Origin: Saccopteryx bilineata
Lineage: Eukaryota > Chordata > Mammalia > Chiroptera > Emballonuridae
Assembly: GCF_036850765.1 (NCBI RefSeq)
Contig: NC_089490.1
Span: forward strand, 387,886,558 to 387,950,557
Direction: 5' to 3'
Length of the DNA: 64,000 nucleotides
This document shows, one piece after another, positions 43,430 to 54,754 of the stretch (the stretch's first letter is position 1; every line of letters starts with the position of its first letter). The notes beneath the pieces are model-generated. The model had not been told where the DNA came from. It did no database searches and worked only from the letters and a program-made list of their open reading frames with translations. Position numbers and translations under genes: made by a program.

Positions 43430-43795
43430 GGGCTATAACCAAATATTACAGGCCAGGAGGCTGAAACAACAGTTATTTTCTGATTGTTCTGGAGTTTAAA
43501 AGTCCATGATCAAAATGCTGGAAAATTTGACTTCTGATGAGGCTTCTCTTTCTGGCTTGTAGACTGCCACCTTCTCTGTCCTCACATGGCCTTTACTATC
43601 TGTGCAGGGAGGGAAAGATCTCTGGTGACTCTTCCTCTTCTTATAGGGACACCAGTATTAAATGAAGTCCCAGCCCTAATGGCCTCATTTTGCCTTAATT
43701 ACCTGCCTAAAGGCCTTATCTCCAAATGCAGCCACATTGGGGGTCAGTGCTTCAGCATATGACTTTGGGGACCCAGTTCAGTCCATAGCATGCAC
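43430..43795. repeat. old interspersed repeat, family not resolved
   Basis: 'ctggagtttaaaagtccatgatcaaaatg', 'gggacaccagtattaaatg', 'ctaatggcctcattttgcc', 'cttatctccaaatgcagccacattgggg' belong to a widespread mammalian repeat of LTR or old LINE type. Confidence 0.6.
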
Positions 43796-43796
43796 C

Positions 43797-43905
43797 AACC
43801 TTATAGGGTGCTCTGAGGTTGAGCGAATGCACGGACAGCATTCAGAGCCGCTCCCAGCCTGTGGTAAGGGCCGTATTAGGGTGTACTGTTCCTGCAGCAG
43901 TTAGT
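43797..43905 (-). repeat. MIR fragment (antisense)
   Basis: 'cttatagggtgctctgaggttgagcg' and nearby text resemble the antisense MIR end. Confidence 0.4.
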
Positions 43906-44009
43906 GTTAAGTGCATGGGGTGGAAGCAACCCTTGTCTGTCCTTGCTGCCAGTCTAGACCCTGTGAATGAAAGCCTAATAATGAGCACACACACTTAATA
44001 ATAGCAGAT

Positions 44010-44335
44010 ATTTCTATTCCGCCATGAGAAAGAAAGTGATTCCACTATTTGTGACAACATGGATGGGCCTTGAGGACATTATGCTAAGTGAATTAAGCCA
44101 GACACAGAATGACAGATCCTATATGATCTCAATTACATGTGGAAATAGAGAATAGGTTGATGGTGGCCTGGGGTTGGGGGTGGGGGAAATAAGGAGATGT
44201 TGGTTCAAGGGTACAAGCTTCCAGTAGTGAGATGGATAAGTTCTGGGGATATAGTGTGCAGCATGGTGACAATAGTTAAAAATACCATATATTGTACTTG
44301 AAGGTTGCTGACAGAGTAGATTTTAAATGCTCTCA

Positions 44336-44373
<38 letters not shown>

Positions 44374-44390
44374 ATCAAAAAATAAATGAA
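44010..44390 (+). repeat. L1 LINE 3' end (sense) with (CA)n
   Basis: 'gacaacatggatgggccttgaggacattatgctaagtgaattaagccagacacagaatgac' is the 3' end of L1 ORF2/3' UTR. It ends in a (CA)n tract at 44338-44371 and an A-rich tail. Confidence 0.92.
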
Positions 44391-44394
44391 AATA

Positions 44395-44588
44395 TATACT
44401 TATACTGTGCTAACTATATGCCAGGCTCCATCTTAACTGCTATATACAACTTTGGTGAGCCTCACACTAGCTTTATGAGATTGACATTCTTAGTATCCCT
44501 GCTGTGCAGATGAGGAAATTGAAGCACAGAGAGGTGAAGTGACTTGCCAAAGGTCACACAGCCATCAAGTACCTAGTAAGTGACTAGC
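44395..44588 (+). repeat. MIR SINE
   Basis: 'gtgctaactatatgccaggctcc', 'gtgcagatgaggaaattgaagcacagagaggtgaagtgacttgcc', 'ggtcacacagcc' form a well-preserved sense MIR. Confidence 0.95.
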
Positions 44589-44589
44589 T

Positions 44590-44860
44590 TACAGTTATTT
44601 ATTCAAATGATACTCATTAAGGGCCACCTGCCCATGCTAGGCACCATGCCCCTGACTCCCAGTTCAGTCTGGTGGAGGACACAGACCCGTGACCAGGCAG
44701 TGCCAATCCGTGTGCTGAGTGCTCCAACAGGGCAAACCCAGGAAGCTGTCCTGGAGCTCATGACACCTGTGCTGTGGCACTGGGGAGGCCCAGGAGACAA
44801 GGAACGGCTTCCTGGAGGAAGAAACGGTCAGGACGAGGGTGGGAAAACAGCTGAGTGAAG
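44590..44860 (-). repeat. L2 fragment (antisense)
   Basis: 'atttattcaaatgatactcattaaggg', 'gctaggcaccatgc' and 'gaacggcttcctggaggaag' fit the reverse-complement L2 3' end. Confidence 0.55.
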
Positions 44861-44864
44861 CTCT

Positions 44865-45840
44865 AGCGGTCAGAGAGTATGCAGTTGGGGTTGTTGGGGG
44901 GTTTATTAGCCGGTGATTTGCACTCTAAGATATTCCGCAGGTCTCCGGCATCACAGGGTTCTCCATTGCCGAGAGCCTGGGGCAGCCTAGCAGCCATGGC
45001 AAACCGGGGTCCCATGTTGTTGCAGGGAATGTTAGGGTAGCCTAGATTTTTTTTTCTGGAGCCCAAGGGACCTGTGTGGTCTTGTACACCATGACGGCCC
45101 AGGGATGTGGACGCCCGCAGGAGTATTGCAGCTTCTGAAGGTTTCAGACCTTTTGGCGCCGAGTTGAACTGGGATGTGACTCTGTGACGACCCCAGGGAC
45201 TGCTGGCAGCTCCAGAGTCCCATAGCCCTATCCTCCGTGGCTGCAGAAGGAAGAATACGCATATTTGTAGCAGACAAACTGCTTGACGGGGAGAGGAACC
45301 AGCGTGGAAGAGGGCTGTCCCAGAGGTGCATTTGCAAGGCTCATGCAGTAGGAAAGCCAGAGAGACGTGGCTGGAAGCCCCCTCCTCCAGGGTCTGGGGA
45401 GCCAAGGGGTCTGGGCTGCGTAGGGTTTATCTCCTTCTGGAAAGCAGAAAATTAGCCACTTCAGGGAGGCCTGTGGGAGCACTGTCCTGACTTGCAGGGC
45501 TGTGGTTTGAAGTTGCGCCCGTTGCTTGGATACGAAGCACCATTCCTCAGAACCATCTGAGCAGGTGCTTTGCACAGGGCTGCAGGGTTGCAGCTGTCCA
45601 CGAAAGGGCTGGTACGCCTGCCTCACTCACGGACCTCAGCATTGGCCCCTCTGGGTGCTCACAGGAGTTGGGCCTTCCTCGTGGCATAGCTGGGTTTGTG
45701 CCAGCCCCACTGCTCCAGGCCAGCTGATGAGTTGTCTGCCCTCGGGTCCAGCACCAGTAGAATGGGGATGGCACTACTGCCTGTTTCACGGGGGAGTTGA
45801 AGTGCCTAGTGGGGGGGGGGGGGAGAGCCATGTATGAAAG
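44865..45840. other. unassigned single-copy sequence with a G-run
   Basis: About 1 kb without recognised repeats, with a G-run at about 45811-45822. Minus-strand frame 44863-45405 has no domain I can support. Confidence 0.45.
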
Positions 45841-45841
45841 C

Positions 45842-45962
45842 ATGGAACACGTGTACCTACTCTGTGTTCCTGGGCAAACCCCATACCACAGAGCTGCAGT
45901 TTCTCCTCTGCAGAAAGGGGGTGGGCCTAGCATAGTGGAGGACACACAGTAGTTTTTCAGCA
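45842..45962 (-). repeat. MIR fragment (antisense)
   Basis: 'cctgggcaaaccccataccacagagctgcagtttctcctctgcag' and 'ggacacacagtag' are diverged antisense MIR. Confidence 0.6.
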
Positions 45963-46139
45963 AGTGTCAGTTCCATCCCCAACTCCCACACCCTGAACCA
46001 GAAATGGCAGCCAGGTCCCCTGGGCGTGGTGAAGAGGGTGGTCCTCAAGAGAAGGGGCCCATCTAGCCCCCTAAACATCAGTGATCTTTGTGCCTTTATC
46101 TCTGAGCAGAACCTCCCTTTCTACCCTGGGAGGAGCCAG

Positions 46140-46367
46140 CATGATAGCTGTCTTGGCCAGGCACCGCGCTAAGAGTTTTACATTTATGATCTCAGTCTTG
46201 ACTACGACACCATGAGAAAATACTATGGTGATTCCATTTTACAGAAAAGCAAACTGAGGCACAGAGAAAGCAACTAATTGTCCCGGGTCACAGGACTAGA
46301 ACCGAGCAAGGATTCATACCCAGGTCTGTTTCGATTGCAAAGCCTGGACGCCAATCACCTCTCTTCA
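46140..46367 (+). repeat. MIR SINE
   Basis: 'ggcaccgcgctaagagttttacatttatgatctcag', 'ccattttacagaaaagcaaactgaggcacagagaaagc', 'cccgggtcacagga' form a clear sense MIR. Confidence 0.95.
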
Positions 46368-46369
46368 CA

Positions 46370-47425
46370 AGTGTCCTTTTAGAAATTTCCAGGGGAGAAA
46401 GAGGAAAATGGTGGGATGGGAACCAGGTGGAGAGTTAGTTGGATACTTGGCACCTGGGCAGGGTACATGGTTGTCCTTCCAGTCTGTGTCTGGCCTGACT
46501 GGTGCTGCCCAGTTGGCAGCTGGGTGAAGAGAATATGGGGAGGAGAGGGTAGGCAGGGGCCGGTTTGACCCAGGCTGGCCCCTGGGACCATTTGAGGATC
46601 CTCACCCCTCAAAAGCATGGAACCTGCTGGGACTGGACCTCCCCCTGGTGGCCCTTTTTTGATAGAAACTGGTGGCAGTGAGGAAGTGTTAGGGCCTCTG
46701 CTCTGAAGAAGAACCATTCTACCCACTCTTCAGAGGAAGAAGCAGGAAGGAAAAGGACCTGGTAGTTGGTAGCTGGGAAAGAAGGGGAGTCCAGCAGCCA
46801 CTGATCCATTTTGCTTTTCCAGCCAAGTAGGGCTCAGCATGAAATGGGAGGGCAGGGGTAGCAGGCGCCGAGTCGAACTGGGACCCCTGGAACCCGCCCC
46901 TGTGCCCCAGCCTTCCTTCGCTCCTGTCCCCCGCCCCCGAAAGTCAGCCAGCCCAACCCAGAGCCAGCCTCTTTGATGCCACTGCCAAATTCCAGACCAC
47001 TTATCAGGCTTTTCCAGAGAGCTGATGTCCCCAAACTGAGCTCCAGGCCTGCAATTAGGAAAGTAGCAAAGGGCTTAACTTTCTCTAGCTGTGGGCTTTT
47101 CGGTGGGTAAAATAATCGTGGTCTGGATTAAGCTGGAGGGTAAAATAATATTTACTCTCAAACAATACTTTCTGGCTAGGGGCAAGTCTGGGTCCTGGGG
47201 CTTAGGGGGTAGGAGCTGCCAGGGGCTCTGCCAACTCCCGCCTGGTCCCCAGGAAGTCTCTCCTCCCCACCACCCTCAGCCCGCCGGTTCCACAGCACAT
47301 GCACCACAGTGCTTATTCTCGTTAGGAAAGGAAAATGAGAAGCTATCAGATTCAGTGTGCTATTATCTGTGGGGCACTTGGCCTGGGCAAGGAGCTCATC
47401 CAATCTGCATGTCTGTCTTGGGAGT
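46370..47425. other. unassigned single-copy sequence
   Basis: 46990-47170 is AT-richer, repeat-free and looks like possible conserved noncoding sequence. No exon recognised. Confidence 0.4.
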
Positions 47426-47429
47426 GGGG

Positions 47430-47635
47430 CTTCTGACCCCAAATAGATCTAGACTCAAGTCCAGCTCTTGCCCTCCGGGAATTGGGGTCATTTCCTGTGA
47501 GCCTCGCTATTTCACCTGGGAGATGGGAGTGAGGATCGCTGCCTCATGTGTGTCGCGATGAGCCGTGGTACACCTGAAACACCCAGCCAGTGCCCTGGCT
47601 CCTAGTAGAACCTAATAAATGGTAGGCTCTTTTAT
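47430..47635 (-). repeat. MIR SINE (antisense)
   Basis: 'agactcaagtccagctcttgccc', 'gagcctcgctatttcacctgggagatggg', 'cagtgccctggctcctagtagaacctaataaatgg' are antisense MIR. Confidence 0.75.
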
Positions 47636-47639
47636 GAAA

Positions 47640-47722
47640 GATAAGGCTCAGATATGTGAAAAAACAACTAACTATTCAATGACAAAGCTGAGATTCAGAC
47701 CCAGGGCAGTGTGGCCCTATAT
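47640..47722 (+). repeat. MIR fragment
   Basis: 'gataaggctcagatatgtgaaaaaacaac' and 'gagattcagacccagggcag' fit sense MIR. Confidence 0.55.
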
Positions 47723-47724
47723 GA

Positions 47725-48138
47725 GCCAGGCCTCGGCTGTCTAGCTGAGAAGGGGCCCAGGGCAGGAGCTGGAGGTCAGGGCAGCCCTGCCTGGCCCTCA
47801 GAGGAATGACCATTCAGACACAGCCTGGAGCTCTACAGAGGGAGGAAAGGCCCCAGGGCCTCTGGCCCCACTCCCCTTTGTGGAGAAACAACCAGGCCAT
47901 TCTCTGCCCCTTACCCCATGCCACAGTGATTTGTGTCCCTGGGGGCTGGGACAAGAGTACCCTGGCTCCTTCTCGGGGAAAACAAAGACAGAGGTCAAAG
48001 CTGTCCCCAACAGGGCCGGCTCTGGCTATAGGGAAGGAGGGGGGGGGAGTTGAGAGTCAAGTAGGGTATGTGCCAAATTCCCCCCCACACACACTGTCAA
48101 AAGAGCCCGCCTCTGTTCCAGCGCAGGCTTCATCACTG
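47725..48138. other. unassigned sequence
   Basis: A G-run near 48041-48050 and a short C/CA tract near 48080-48095. Nothing else recognised. Confidence 0.4.
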
Positions 48139-48139
48139 G

Positions 48140-48350
48140 GGACCTTGCCGTGAGGCCTCAGGAGGTCCTGCCCCTCTCTGGGCGTTGTCCTCTCATCTCC
48201 AAAATGAGGGAATGAAAGAGAAGGGACCACTGCCCAGACTCGAGAAATCAGGAAGGCTTCATGGCCGAGGAGATGTCAAGCTGGGCTCTGAAGGATGACA
48301 AGCTCTCTGAGCAGACAAAGGAGAAAAGGTGCAAAGCTCTCACAGCTTCA
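48140..48350 (-). repeat. MIR then L2 fragments (antisense)
   Basis: 'cccctctctgggcgttgtcctctcatctccaaaatgaggg' is antisense MIR. 'ggaaggcttcatggccgaggagatgtcaagctggg' is antisense L2. Confidence 0.65.
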
Positions 48351-48354
48351 GAGT

Positions 48355-48520
48355 GTGGGGCTCAAACGGTCTTTTCACAGTGACATGTTTCAATTGCATC
48401 AATAAGATATATTCTTTGTAAAAGAAAAATAAAAAAAAATAAATCACCTGAGCATAAAGAATAAAAGAAAATCACCCACAGTCAGTTAGCTAACGTTTGG
48501 TACTCTATCAGCCCTTGTTA
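48355..48520. repeat. A-rich sequence, possible old LINE end
   Basis: 'ttgcatcaataagatatattctttg' and 'agaaaatcacccacagtcagttagc' resemble an old LINE remnant. Weak. Confidence 0.35.
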
Positions 48521-48521
48521 A

Positions 48522-49440
48522 TATGATTAGGAAAGTGGCCTTTAAGCTCCCTAATGTATGGAGAATCTCAGACAGGAGAGAACAAAGAACTGTCTTCTGG
48601 AAGCGGAGCCAGGCCCCAAGCCCCCCCCCCCCCCGGCAGAAGGACAGCATTTCTTGGGGGTGGGGGCAGACGCATGGGCAGACACTGGGGGAGGGGGCCA
48701 GCGTGAGCCGCTGGGACTGCCTAGGCTGAGGAAGGAGGCCGAGGGGAGGGTCTGTGTGCATGAATGAGGCTTCTGGGAAGCCCCTGCGCCTGTCATCTGG
48801 CAGAAGTGACAATCCTGCCGCCAAGCAGCTGAGGGGTCCCTGTAATGGCTTAACTGTGGTTTCCTAAGACGTCTGGCTGCTGGGTACAGCAGGCTGAGGA
48901 CGGGGCCTAATGACACTGTGAAGTCACTGCTCTGATCTTGGCAGTTCTTCGGCACCACCTTTAAAATACGGTTCTTCTTAATGGACTGGGGTCTGAGAGG
49001 GGAGGATGGGCGGGGGCAGGGTGGGCAGCCCAGGTCAGGTGGCCTGAGCCGGGCAGTGAGTCAACATCAACACAGAGGGGGCTGTCTACTCCTTGACCTC
49101 CGGGCCCAAGGCCCAGCTGGGGGTCTCTTTCTAAGGTAGGTCCAGATAGTCCTTTGGCCCCCGCTTTACTCCCACTGGCCCCTAACACTAGCAAGTGTGC
49201 TCCGGAGGCCTCTCCCAAGCCCTTCTCACCTCCACGAGGCAGCGAAAGCAGCCCCTGAGGGGAGCCCCAGTTCCCGTTCCCCCCTCAGACGGTCATCCTG
49301 GGCATCCGGGGTCCCTGGGGGAATGCCAGTGCCTGGGAGGGTCGGAGGAGTGCGAAGGTCACAGTGACCACCCGAACCGTCATCGCCTCGGCTATGAAAA
49401 CAGCTTGGGGGTGTTCCATTTCCGTCACAGCCTCTGTGAA
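48522..49440. other. unassigned sequence with a C-run
   Basis: A C-run at about 48622-48633. No repeat or exon recognised in the rest. Confidence 0.4.
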
Positions 49441-49560
49441 GTCTGGGAACAGTAATTATGAAGTTATGGGGAATTCCCAGTCCTCCTAATTAGTGTTAAT
49501 AGGGGCTGGTGAGCTAGTCCTGGGAAAATAGATGCCTTTGTTTGTGTTCTCCAAATTAGA
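49441..49560. promoter_or_regulatory. candidate regulatory block with a kB-like site
   Basis: Repeat-free AT-rich block with 'agtaattatg', 'cctaattag' and 'ccaaattag' homeodomain-type cores, and a palindromic GGGAATTCCC within 49468-49478, an NF-kB-type sequence. Function is inferred only from motifs. Confidence 0.28.
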
Positions 49561-49690
49561 CCACTGCGTTCTGCCTTGGATGTGACATAGCAGGGCTCTC
49601 GTCTCGCACCCCTCCTCCTGGGCCTGCGCCCCTGCACCGTGCTCATGCCCACGGACCACGCCATTCCCGGTGTCCACGCACATCCACAAG

Positions 49691-49702
49691 CACACGTGCG
49701 CA

Positions 49703-49737
<35 letters not shown>
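49691..49737 (+). repeat. (CA)n microsatellite with CG/TG interruptions
   Basis: Interrupted at the left (acgtgcgcacgcgc), then pure CA. Confidence 0.97.
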
Positions 49738-49739
<2 letters not shown>

Positions 49740-50390
49740 GGTGGCACAGCAGAACTTCAAGTCTTCGGATCCTGGATTAAGATGTCATTTTGCAAAGCAA
49801 GCAGCAAAACCAAACTGCATGTCAGCCACACTCCCGGTTCCCCTTGGCGATATTGTTAGCGGCCCTCCTCCCTGGGGCCGCGCCCCACCCCAGAGAGCCC
49901 GTGCGGCTGCCTCCCTGAATTAGATTGTATTAACAAACCGTTACACGTTCCAGGCAGCGTGGTGAATGAACCCTGCTGGCTGCGCAGGGTAACAGTGCCC
50001 TCCTCTTCCCGCTAACAGGAGGGGCGCGTTCCCAGGAGGGAAGGAGCCACGCCCGCTCCCCTCTCTCTCTGGTGGAATAATGAGATCTGGCATCTCCACC
50101 ATGCCTGTGGAAGGCTTCCCCACTGCCTGCGTCTGTGGCCATCCGAGAAGGTTTCCTTCAGAGCAAGCAGGAAGGAGGGAGGGAGACTCACATTTGTTGT
50201 ACAATACAGTATCGGCTACTGGGCCTGTGCTAGGATCTTCGGCCTAGGATGGCGCTTTTTCATTTGAGTTGTGAATACTCACAGGGCCTAGGACCCATCT
50301 CCAAATATGTCCTAAGAGATAATCAGTTCTTGAAGATTTGGAAGACAAAAACTTATTTTTATATGAAAACAACTGTAGACATAATTTGAA
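49740..50390. other. unassigned sequence
   Basis: 49845-49915 is GC-rich with several CpG, but is too short for an island. No exon recognised. Confidence 0.4.
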
Positions 50391-50397
50391 GTAAAAT

Positions 50398-50452
50398 GCA
50401 AAAAAATAAAATAAAATAAAAAAGAAGAAATTATATACATACATATAAAATT
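50398..50452 (+). repeat. A/T-rich low-complexity tract
   Basis: AAAAT-like units followed by ATATACATAC. Confidence 0.85.
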
Positions 50453-50564
50453 CACAAGAAAGTTTGCTTTCCCACTTTCTTCTCTGGGCTGGGTCTCCAG
50501 GTGTGCAGGGGCTAATAGGATTCTTTCTGTAGCTGCTGCAGGAACTGAGGAGGGAGAGTTTGTG

Positions 50565-50655
50565 AGGTTCTGAGTCATAGCATAGCTCTGTGTGATGTTG
50601 GACAAGCCACTATACCTCTCTGATCCAGAATGCACAATGGTAATGGTGATAACAC
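50565..50655 (-). repeat. MIR fragment (antisense)
   Basis: 'gctctgtgtgatgttggacaagccactatacctctctgatcc' is antisense MIR. Confidence 0.75.
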
Positions 50656-50657
50656 CT

Positions 50658-50832
50658 CCCCAGGTCCAGCTTTATGGGCATGCAACCTGAGCCATTGTTA
50701 CACAGGGCCCTGTGCTTGGAAGGGCTCCACACTTGGTTTAATTCACCCCTGCTGCTGGCTTGAAATTCTTAATAACTTTTTAGTAAGAGGTTCCCTCATT
50801 TTTATTGGGCCCTACAAATAGATGGTCCTGCA
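50658..50832. repeat. old interspersed repeat, family not resolved
   Basis: 'cagggccctgtgcttgg', 'ctgctggcttgaaattcttaataa' and 'attgggccctacaaata' match a repeat seen widely in mammals; I cannot name it. Confidence 0.5.
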
Positions 50833-50859
50833 TCTTCCAATAAAGTTTTAGCAAGTTTT

Positions 50860-51218
50860 TTTGTTTTCGAAGTTAAAAGCAGGGAGGCAGTCAGACAGAC
50901 TCCCACATGCGCCCAATCAGGATCCACTTGGCATGCCCACCAGGGGGTGATGCTCTACCCATCTGGGCCATTGCTCCATTGCGGCGGGAGCCATTCTAGC
51001 ACCTGAGGCAGAGGCCATGGAGCTATCCTCAGCGCCCGCGCCAACTTTGCTCCAATAGAGCCTTGGCTGCAGAAAGGGAAGAGAGAAAAAGAGAGAAAGG
51101 AGAGGGGGAAGGGGGAAGAAGCAGATGGGTGCTTCTCCTGTGTGCCCTGACCAGGAACCGAACCCGGGACTTCCACACACCGGGCCAACACTGTACCTCT
51201 GAGTCAACCGACCAGGGC
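50860..51218 (-). repeat. tRNA-derived bat SINE (antisense), single-module subtype
   Basis: Head at the right with a mutated B box (ggttcggttcc on minus), one copy of the 24-bp module. A perfect 18-bp target duplication lies at 50842-50859 and 51219-51236. Confidence 0.95.
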
Positions 51219-51289
51219 AAAGTTTTAGCAAGTTTTAATTCAGAAATGTATGAAAGAGGCTCACACATATACTCATGTCTCCCTCCCTT

Positions 51290-51790
51290 CCCCAAACATC
51301 CACTGAGCACTTACTCTGTGACAGACAGTGTATTATTGATAGATGCTAGGGTTCATCAATGAACCAAACAAAGTCGCAGCTCCCTTGCATTCAAGGGAAA
51401 GTGAGAGAAGACAAGTAATGGGAAGAAAACATTGTTGGAAATACATCAACAACAAGGGGAGAAACAGTAACTGGGGAGAGGGAGGGACTATTTTAGGTTG
51501 GCAAGGATGAAGGAGGAATGGTCAGGGAAGATCTCCCTAAGGAATTTGACCAGAGACCTGGATGGAATGAAGGAAAACATCATGTGGAATCTCTGAAGGA
51601 AAGACAATCCCAGGCAGAAGGACCAGCAGGTGCAAAAGCCCTGAGGTAGGAAAGTGCTTATCATGTAGAAGACACCAGTGTGGCTTGAACTGACTAGAAT
51701 GGGCTGAGAGGAGGGTGGTCAAAGATGAGCTCAGTCAGGTGGGTTGGGGGCCTTGTAAGCTGTTGTGACGGTGTGGCAGGAGTAAGTGAC
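51290..51790 (-). repeat. L2 LINE 3' region (antisense), long
   Basis: 'gagcacttactctgtgacagacagtg', 'ggtcagggaagatctccctaaggaatttgaccagagacctgg', 'aggcagaaggaccagcaggtgcaaaagccctgagg', 'ccagtgtggcttgaactg' and 'gggggccttgtaagctg' run in the order of reverse-complement L2. Confidence 0.93.
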
Positions 51791-51794
51791 AAGG

Positions 51795-52265
51795 GAGTAG
51801 ATGTCCTCTTCAACCAGAACTGGATGTTTGTGTTCCCCCATGGATAATTGCCTAGAGCATAGAATGGCAGGGGAGAAGAACAGGGGTGTCCCATTGTCCT
51901 ATGCAAACTCAGGGGCAAGTGGCAGCCTCAGGGTTGAGCCCCCTGCCTGCCTTTCTGGAGACTCCATATCACAGGCCCAACATCCCCCTGGGCCTCTGAG
52001 GCTCCATCTCAGACAAGCTGTGCTCACGAAAGGCACCCCGGCTGTGCCTGCACCCGGAGGGCCCCAGGGCAGCCAGTGCAATGCAGCTTCCCGCACAAGC
52101 CTCGGCCCCTTCTTCCAAATGAACTCCAAGACGTAGGACAGGAATGGCAGGAGGTAGGACAGCCAGGTCAGCAGGGCTGGGAGGGTCCTGTGCTTGTTGA
52201 CAGAGACCCTCCCTCCCTGCCGGTGGCCCAAGTGCCAAGAACCACAGCTTCTCTTCTCCAAGCCA
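51795..52265. other. unassigned sequence
   Basis: No repeat or exon recognised. Frames on both strands overlap. Confidence 0.4.
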
Positions 52266-52269
52266 TATA

Positions 52270-52410
52270 ACCCTGGAGAAAGGCTGTCACTGTCCTAAGA
52301 CCCCGTCTCCTCCTCTGTAAATGGGGCTGTTATTAGTGATGTTATGAGAATTCCGTGAGAGCACAAATGAAGCACCTGGAACATCCCCCGAACACGGGAA
52401 ATATTCAGTC
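52270..52410 (-). repeat. MIR fragment (antisense)
   Basis: 'ccgtctcctcctctgtaaatggggctgttattagtgatg' is antisense MIR. Confidence 0.75.
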
Positions 52411-52412
52411 CT

Positions 52413-52842
52413 TGAGACCTCTTGGGTGCAGGGACCCAGCCTGAGTGTCACCTCTGAGCCACAGGACCTGGCCACAGAGCGCTTGGGAAGTCAGCTGCAG
52501 AGACAGTGAAGCAGAAACTTAAGATCAAGCCAGCCCTTGATGCTGACAACCTCAGAACACCCCATGTGACTGGGGGCAGGTCCTTGGAGCCATAATCCAT
52601 GTAATGAAGGGAATGGACTCAAGGACCTCGGGGCCCCTCAAGCCTCGACATTTTCTAAGATGGGAGAGCGATGGATTCCTACATGACAGCCCACCCACCA
52701 GGACAGCGCCACTCCACCCTGGGTGGGGGCAGCAGACTGCGGGCCCCGTGTTCACCTCGTGACACTACACGGCTGGCCAGAAAAGGGACTAGCCTGCAGG
52801 CCTGGGGCTCCTGATGTCGCAGATGGGAGATGGACCGTGTTG
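52413..52842. other. unassigned sequence
   Basis: Nothing recognised. Confidence 0.4.
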
Positions 52843-52844
52843 GG

Positions 52845-53040
52845 CAGTTGTTTGGAGCCCAGACTTCCTGGGTTCAAATCCCAGCCCTGCCACTGTCTAC
52901 CTGAGTGACCTTGAGCAAGTGACTTGACTTCTCTAAGCTTCCATTTTTACAATTAAAAAAATAGAGGTAATAATAGCATCTATTCAATAGTACATAAGAG
53001 TTGTGGGGATTGTGAGAACTGAGTCTGGCAAGGGCAGCTC
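52845..53040 (-). repeat. MIR SINE (antisense)
   Basis: 'gggttcaaatcccagccctgccactgtc', 'gagtgaccttgagcaagtgacttgacttctctaagc' and 'gaggtaataatagcatc' form a well-preserved antisense MIR. Confidence 0.95.
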
Positions 53041-53041
53041 T

Positions 53042-53378
53042 GTGGAAATGCAACAAGTTCTTGTTGATCCTTTCCTGGTGAGCTGGCCCCACAGCTCCTT
53101 CCCAGGCCCTGGCCGTTCACCCCAGCCACCCTCTGAACCTCTGCCACCACCCAACCCCCCTCCCCCATGAAAGCCAGTCTGCCCAGTGCCCTCCGGGAGC
53201 AGCTGGGCAGCTGTCACCTGGTGACAAGAACAAGGCATTTTGGAAAGAAAGGATTTCTTTGAGCATCACTGATGACGCTGAGCAAAGGATCCTGAAATCC
53301 ATATTTCAGAAGGAAACATGGCATTAAACCGGTATGAGGTAACTGAAAGGTAGCAGAGAGCCAGGCTAACGCCCGAGA
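53042..53378. other. unassigned sequence
   Basis: Nothing recognised. Confidence 0.4.
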
Positions 53379-53379
53379 C

Positions 53380-53525
53380 TTTAGAATTTCCACAGGTCAG
53401 CCCTAATCCTGACTCCGTTGCTCCCAAGTCTGTCAGGGTCTTACTTCTGGCCTCCTCGTCTGTGAACCAAGGATATTAATGCCTCTCAAGGTTGTAGGAA
53501 AGCCTCAATGAGATCCATATGAGAC
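53380..53525 (-). repeat. MIR SINE (antisense)
   Basis: 'cctaatcctgactccgttgc', 'cttacttctggcctcctcgtctgtgaacc', 'ggatattaatgcctctcaagg' are antisense MIR. Confidence 0.75.
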
Positions 53526-53527
53526 TG

Positions 53528-53955
53528 TGTATTCCCCCAGCCACAGCCCGGCAATGCAAGCAGATGTTCACTTGCGCTGTTCCAAACCACCTGTATTCCA
53601 CTCACCTAGACTGGCCAGGGAGCATTGCCTGCCGGGGCGCACAGCGGCGGGGGCAGCGGAGGGAGGTGCCAAGGCCTGCCCCTGGGACCTGTGGTCCCTT
53701 AGGTAGTAGGATCCACGTTCTCTTTCAGATTCATCTCTTACTAGAACACTTACCTTGGAGAGTTCAACTTGATGCCACCACAAATGACTCTTTTTCCATA
53801 GATTCTCTTCCCCAATAATATTTGCTATTCAGAATCACACCCTGGAAGAGGCAGTCGGTGGAATAATGACCTCATACAGAATTTCAGATCATCTTCCAAC
53901 ATTCCCATTAGCCCTGCTGCTTAGGTCTACCTGGACATGACCCAGATCTGCACAA
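53528..53955. other. unassigned sequence
   Basis: Nothing recognised. Confidence 0.4.
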
Positions 53956-53969
53956 ATGGCCAGGGCCCC

Positions 53970-54065
53970 GGTGGCTCTGAAGTCACCTTGCAGGGGCTCA
54001 GAGGTGCTTGCGCAAGGTCACACAGCACCCATGGATGGAGTCTGACTGGAGCCCAGGACAGCCAT
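53970..54065 (+). repeat. MIR fragment
   Basis: 'ggctcagaggtgcttgcgcaaggtcacacagcaccc' is a sense MIR core. Confidence 0.7.
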
Positions 54066-54067
54066 GT

Positions 54068-54460
54068 TGTAAAACCGGCTCCATACACCGGCCCTTCCCC
54101 ACCGCATTCCCCTGGAAATCGCGACCTTGCCCCATGAACTTGCTGAGTCTTTCTCTTGCTTAATGACTGGGCAGCCAGGGGAAATGAAACACCTGCCAGG
54201 TTCTTCCTTTCCCCAGCAAGGAGGCTCCCCAGGACCCCTGTTCTCAGCGGGGCTCCACAGCCCTGTAGTCGCCTTGGGCAAAGCCAGCTTTGTACAATGG
54301 CTGCACATGCGGAGCCTCTAAATTAAATGCGGCCACTGCCTGCTGGGGGTCGTGGTCCCAGGGCAGGGGTTTATGTCCAGGCCTCTGAATGAGGTGTGCT
54401 TTCAGAGAAGTGTTCCAGCTGACCTAAGCAGGTAGCCTTCCACCTCTCCAGGAAACGGTC
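54068..54460. other. unassigned sequence
   Basis: Nothing recognised. Confidence 0.4.

Positions 54461-54462
<2 letters not shown>

Positions 54463-54510
<48 letters not shown>
54463..54510 (+). repeat. (TG)24 microsatellite
   Basis: 24 uninterrupted TG units, likely length-polymorphic. Confidence 0.98.
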
Positions 54511-54512
<2 letters not shown>

Positions 54513-54639
54513 GCATGCTCATGCACACGTGAGCGTTCAGAGAGGGGAGAGGGAGCATGCAGAGGCTGAGAGACGAGACTCTGAGATGGAGATGCAGAGG
54601 GACAGCATCTCCCAAGCACACAGCACCCAAGGCAGAGAG

Positions 54640-54752
54640 GGGCACCTGGCTCAGCCCCAGAGCTGGCAGGCTGATCATGGGTCTTAAACTTGAACCCAGA
54701 TCCCCAGACTCAAGGGCAGTGCCTTTTAGCTTCACATCCTCAGGAATGGAGG
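54640..54752 (+). repeat. MIR 3' fragment
   Basis: 'gagctggcaggctgatcatgggtcttaaacttgaacccagatccc' resembles the 3' half of MIR. Confidence 0.55.
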
Positions 54753-54754
54753 AA

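Noticed and set aside
44863..45405. Possible processed pseudogene of a ribosomal protein on the minus strand
   Set aside because: Only a very short stretch (residues IPCNN) recalled a known protein. No extended similarity, poly-A tail or target duplication was found.
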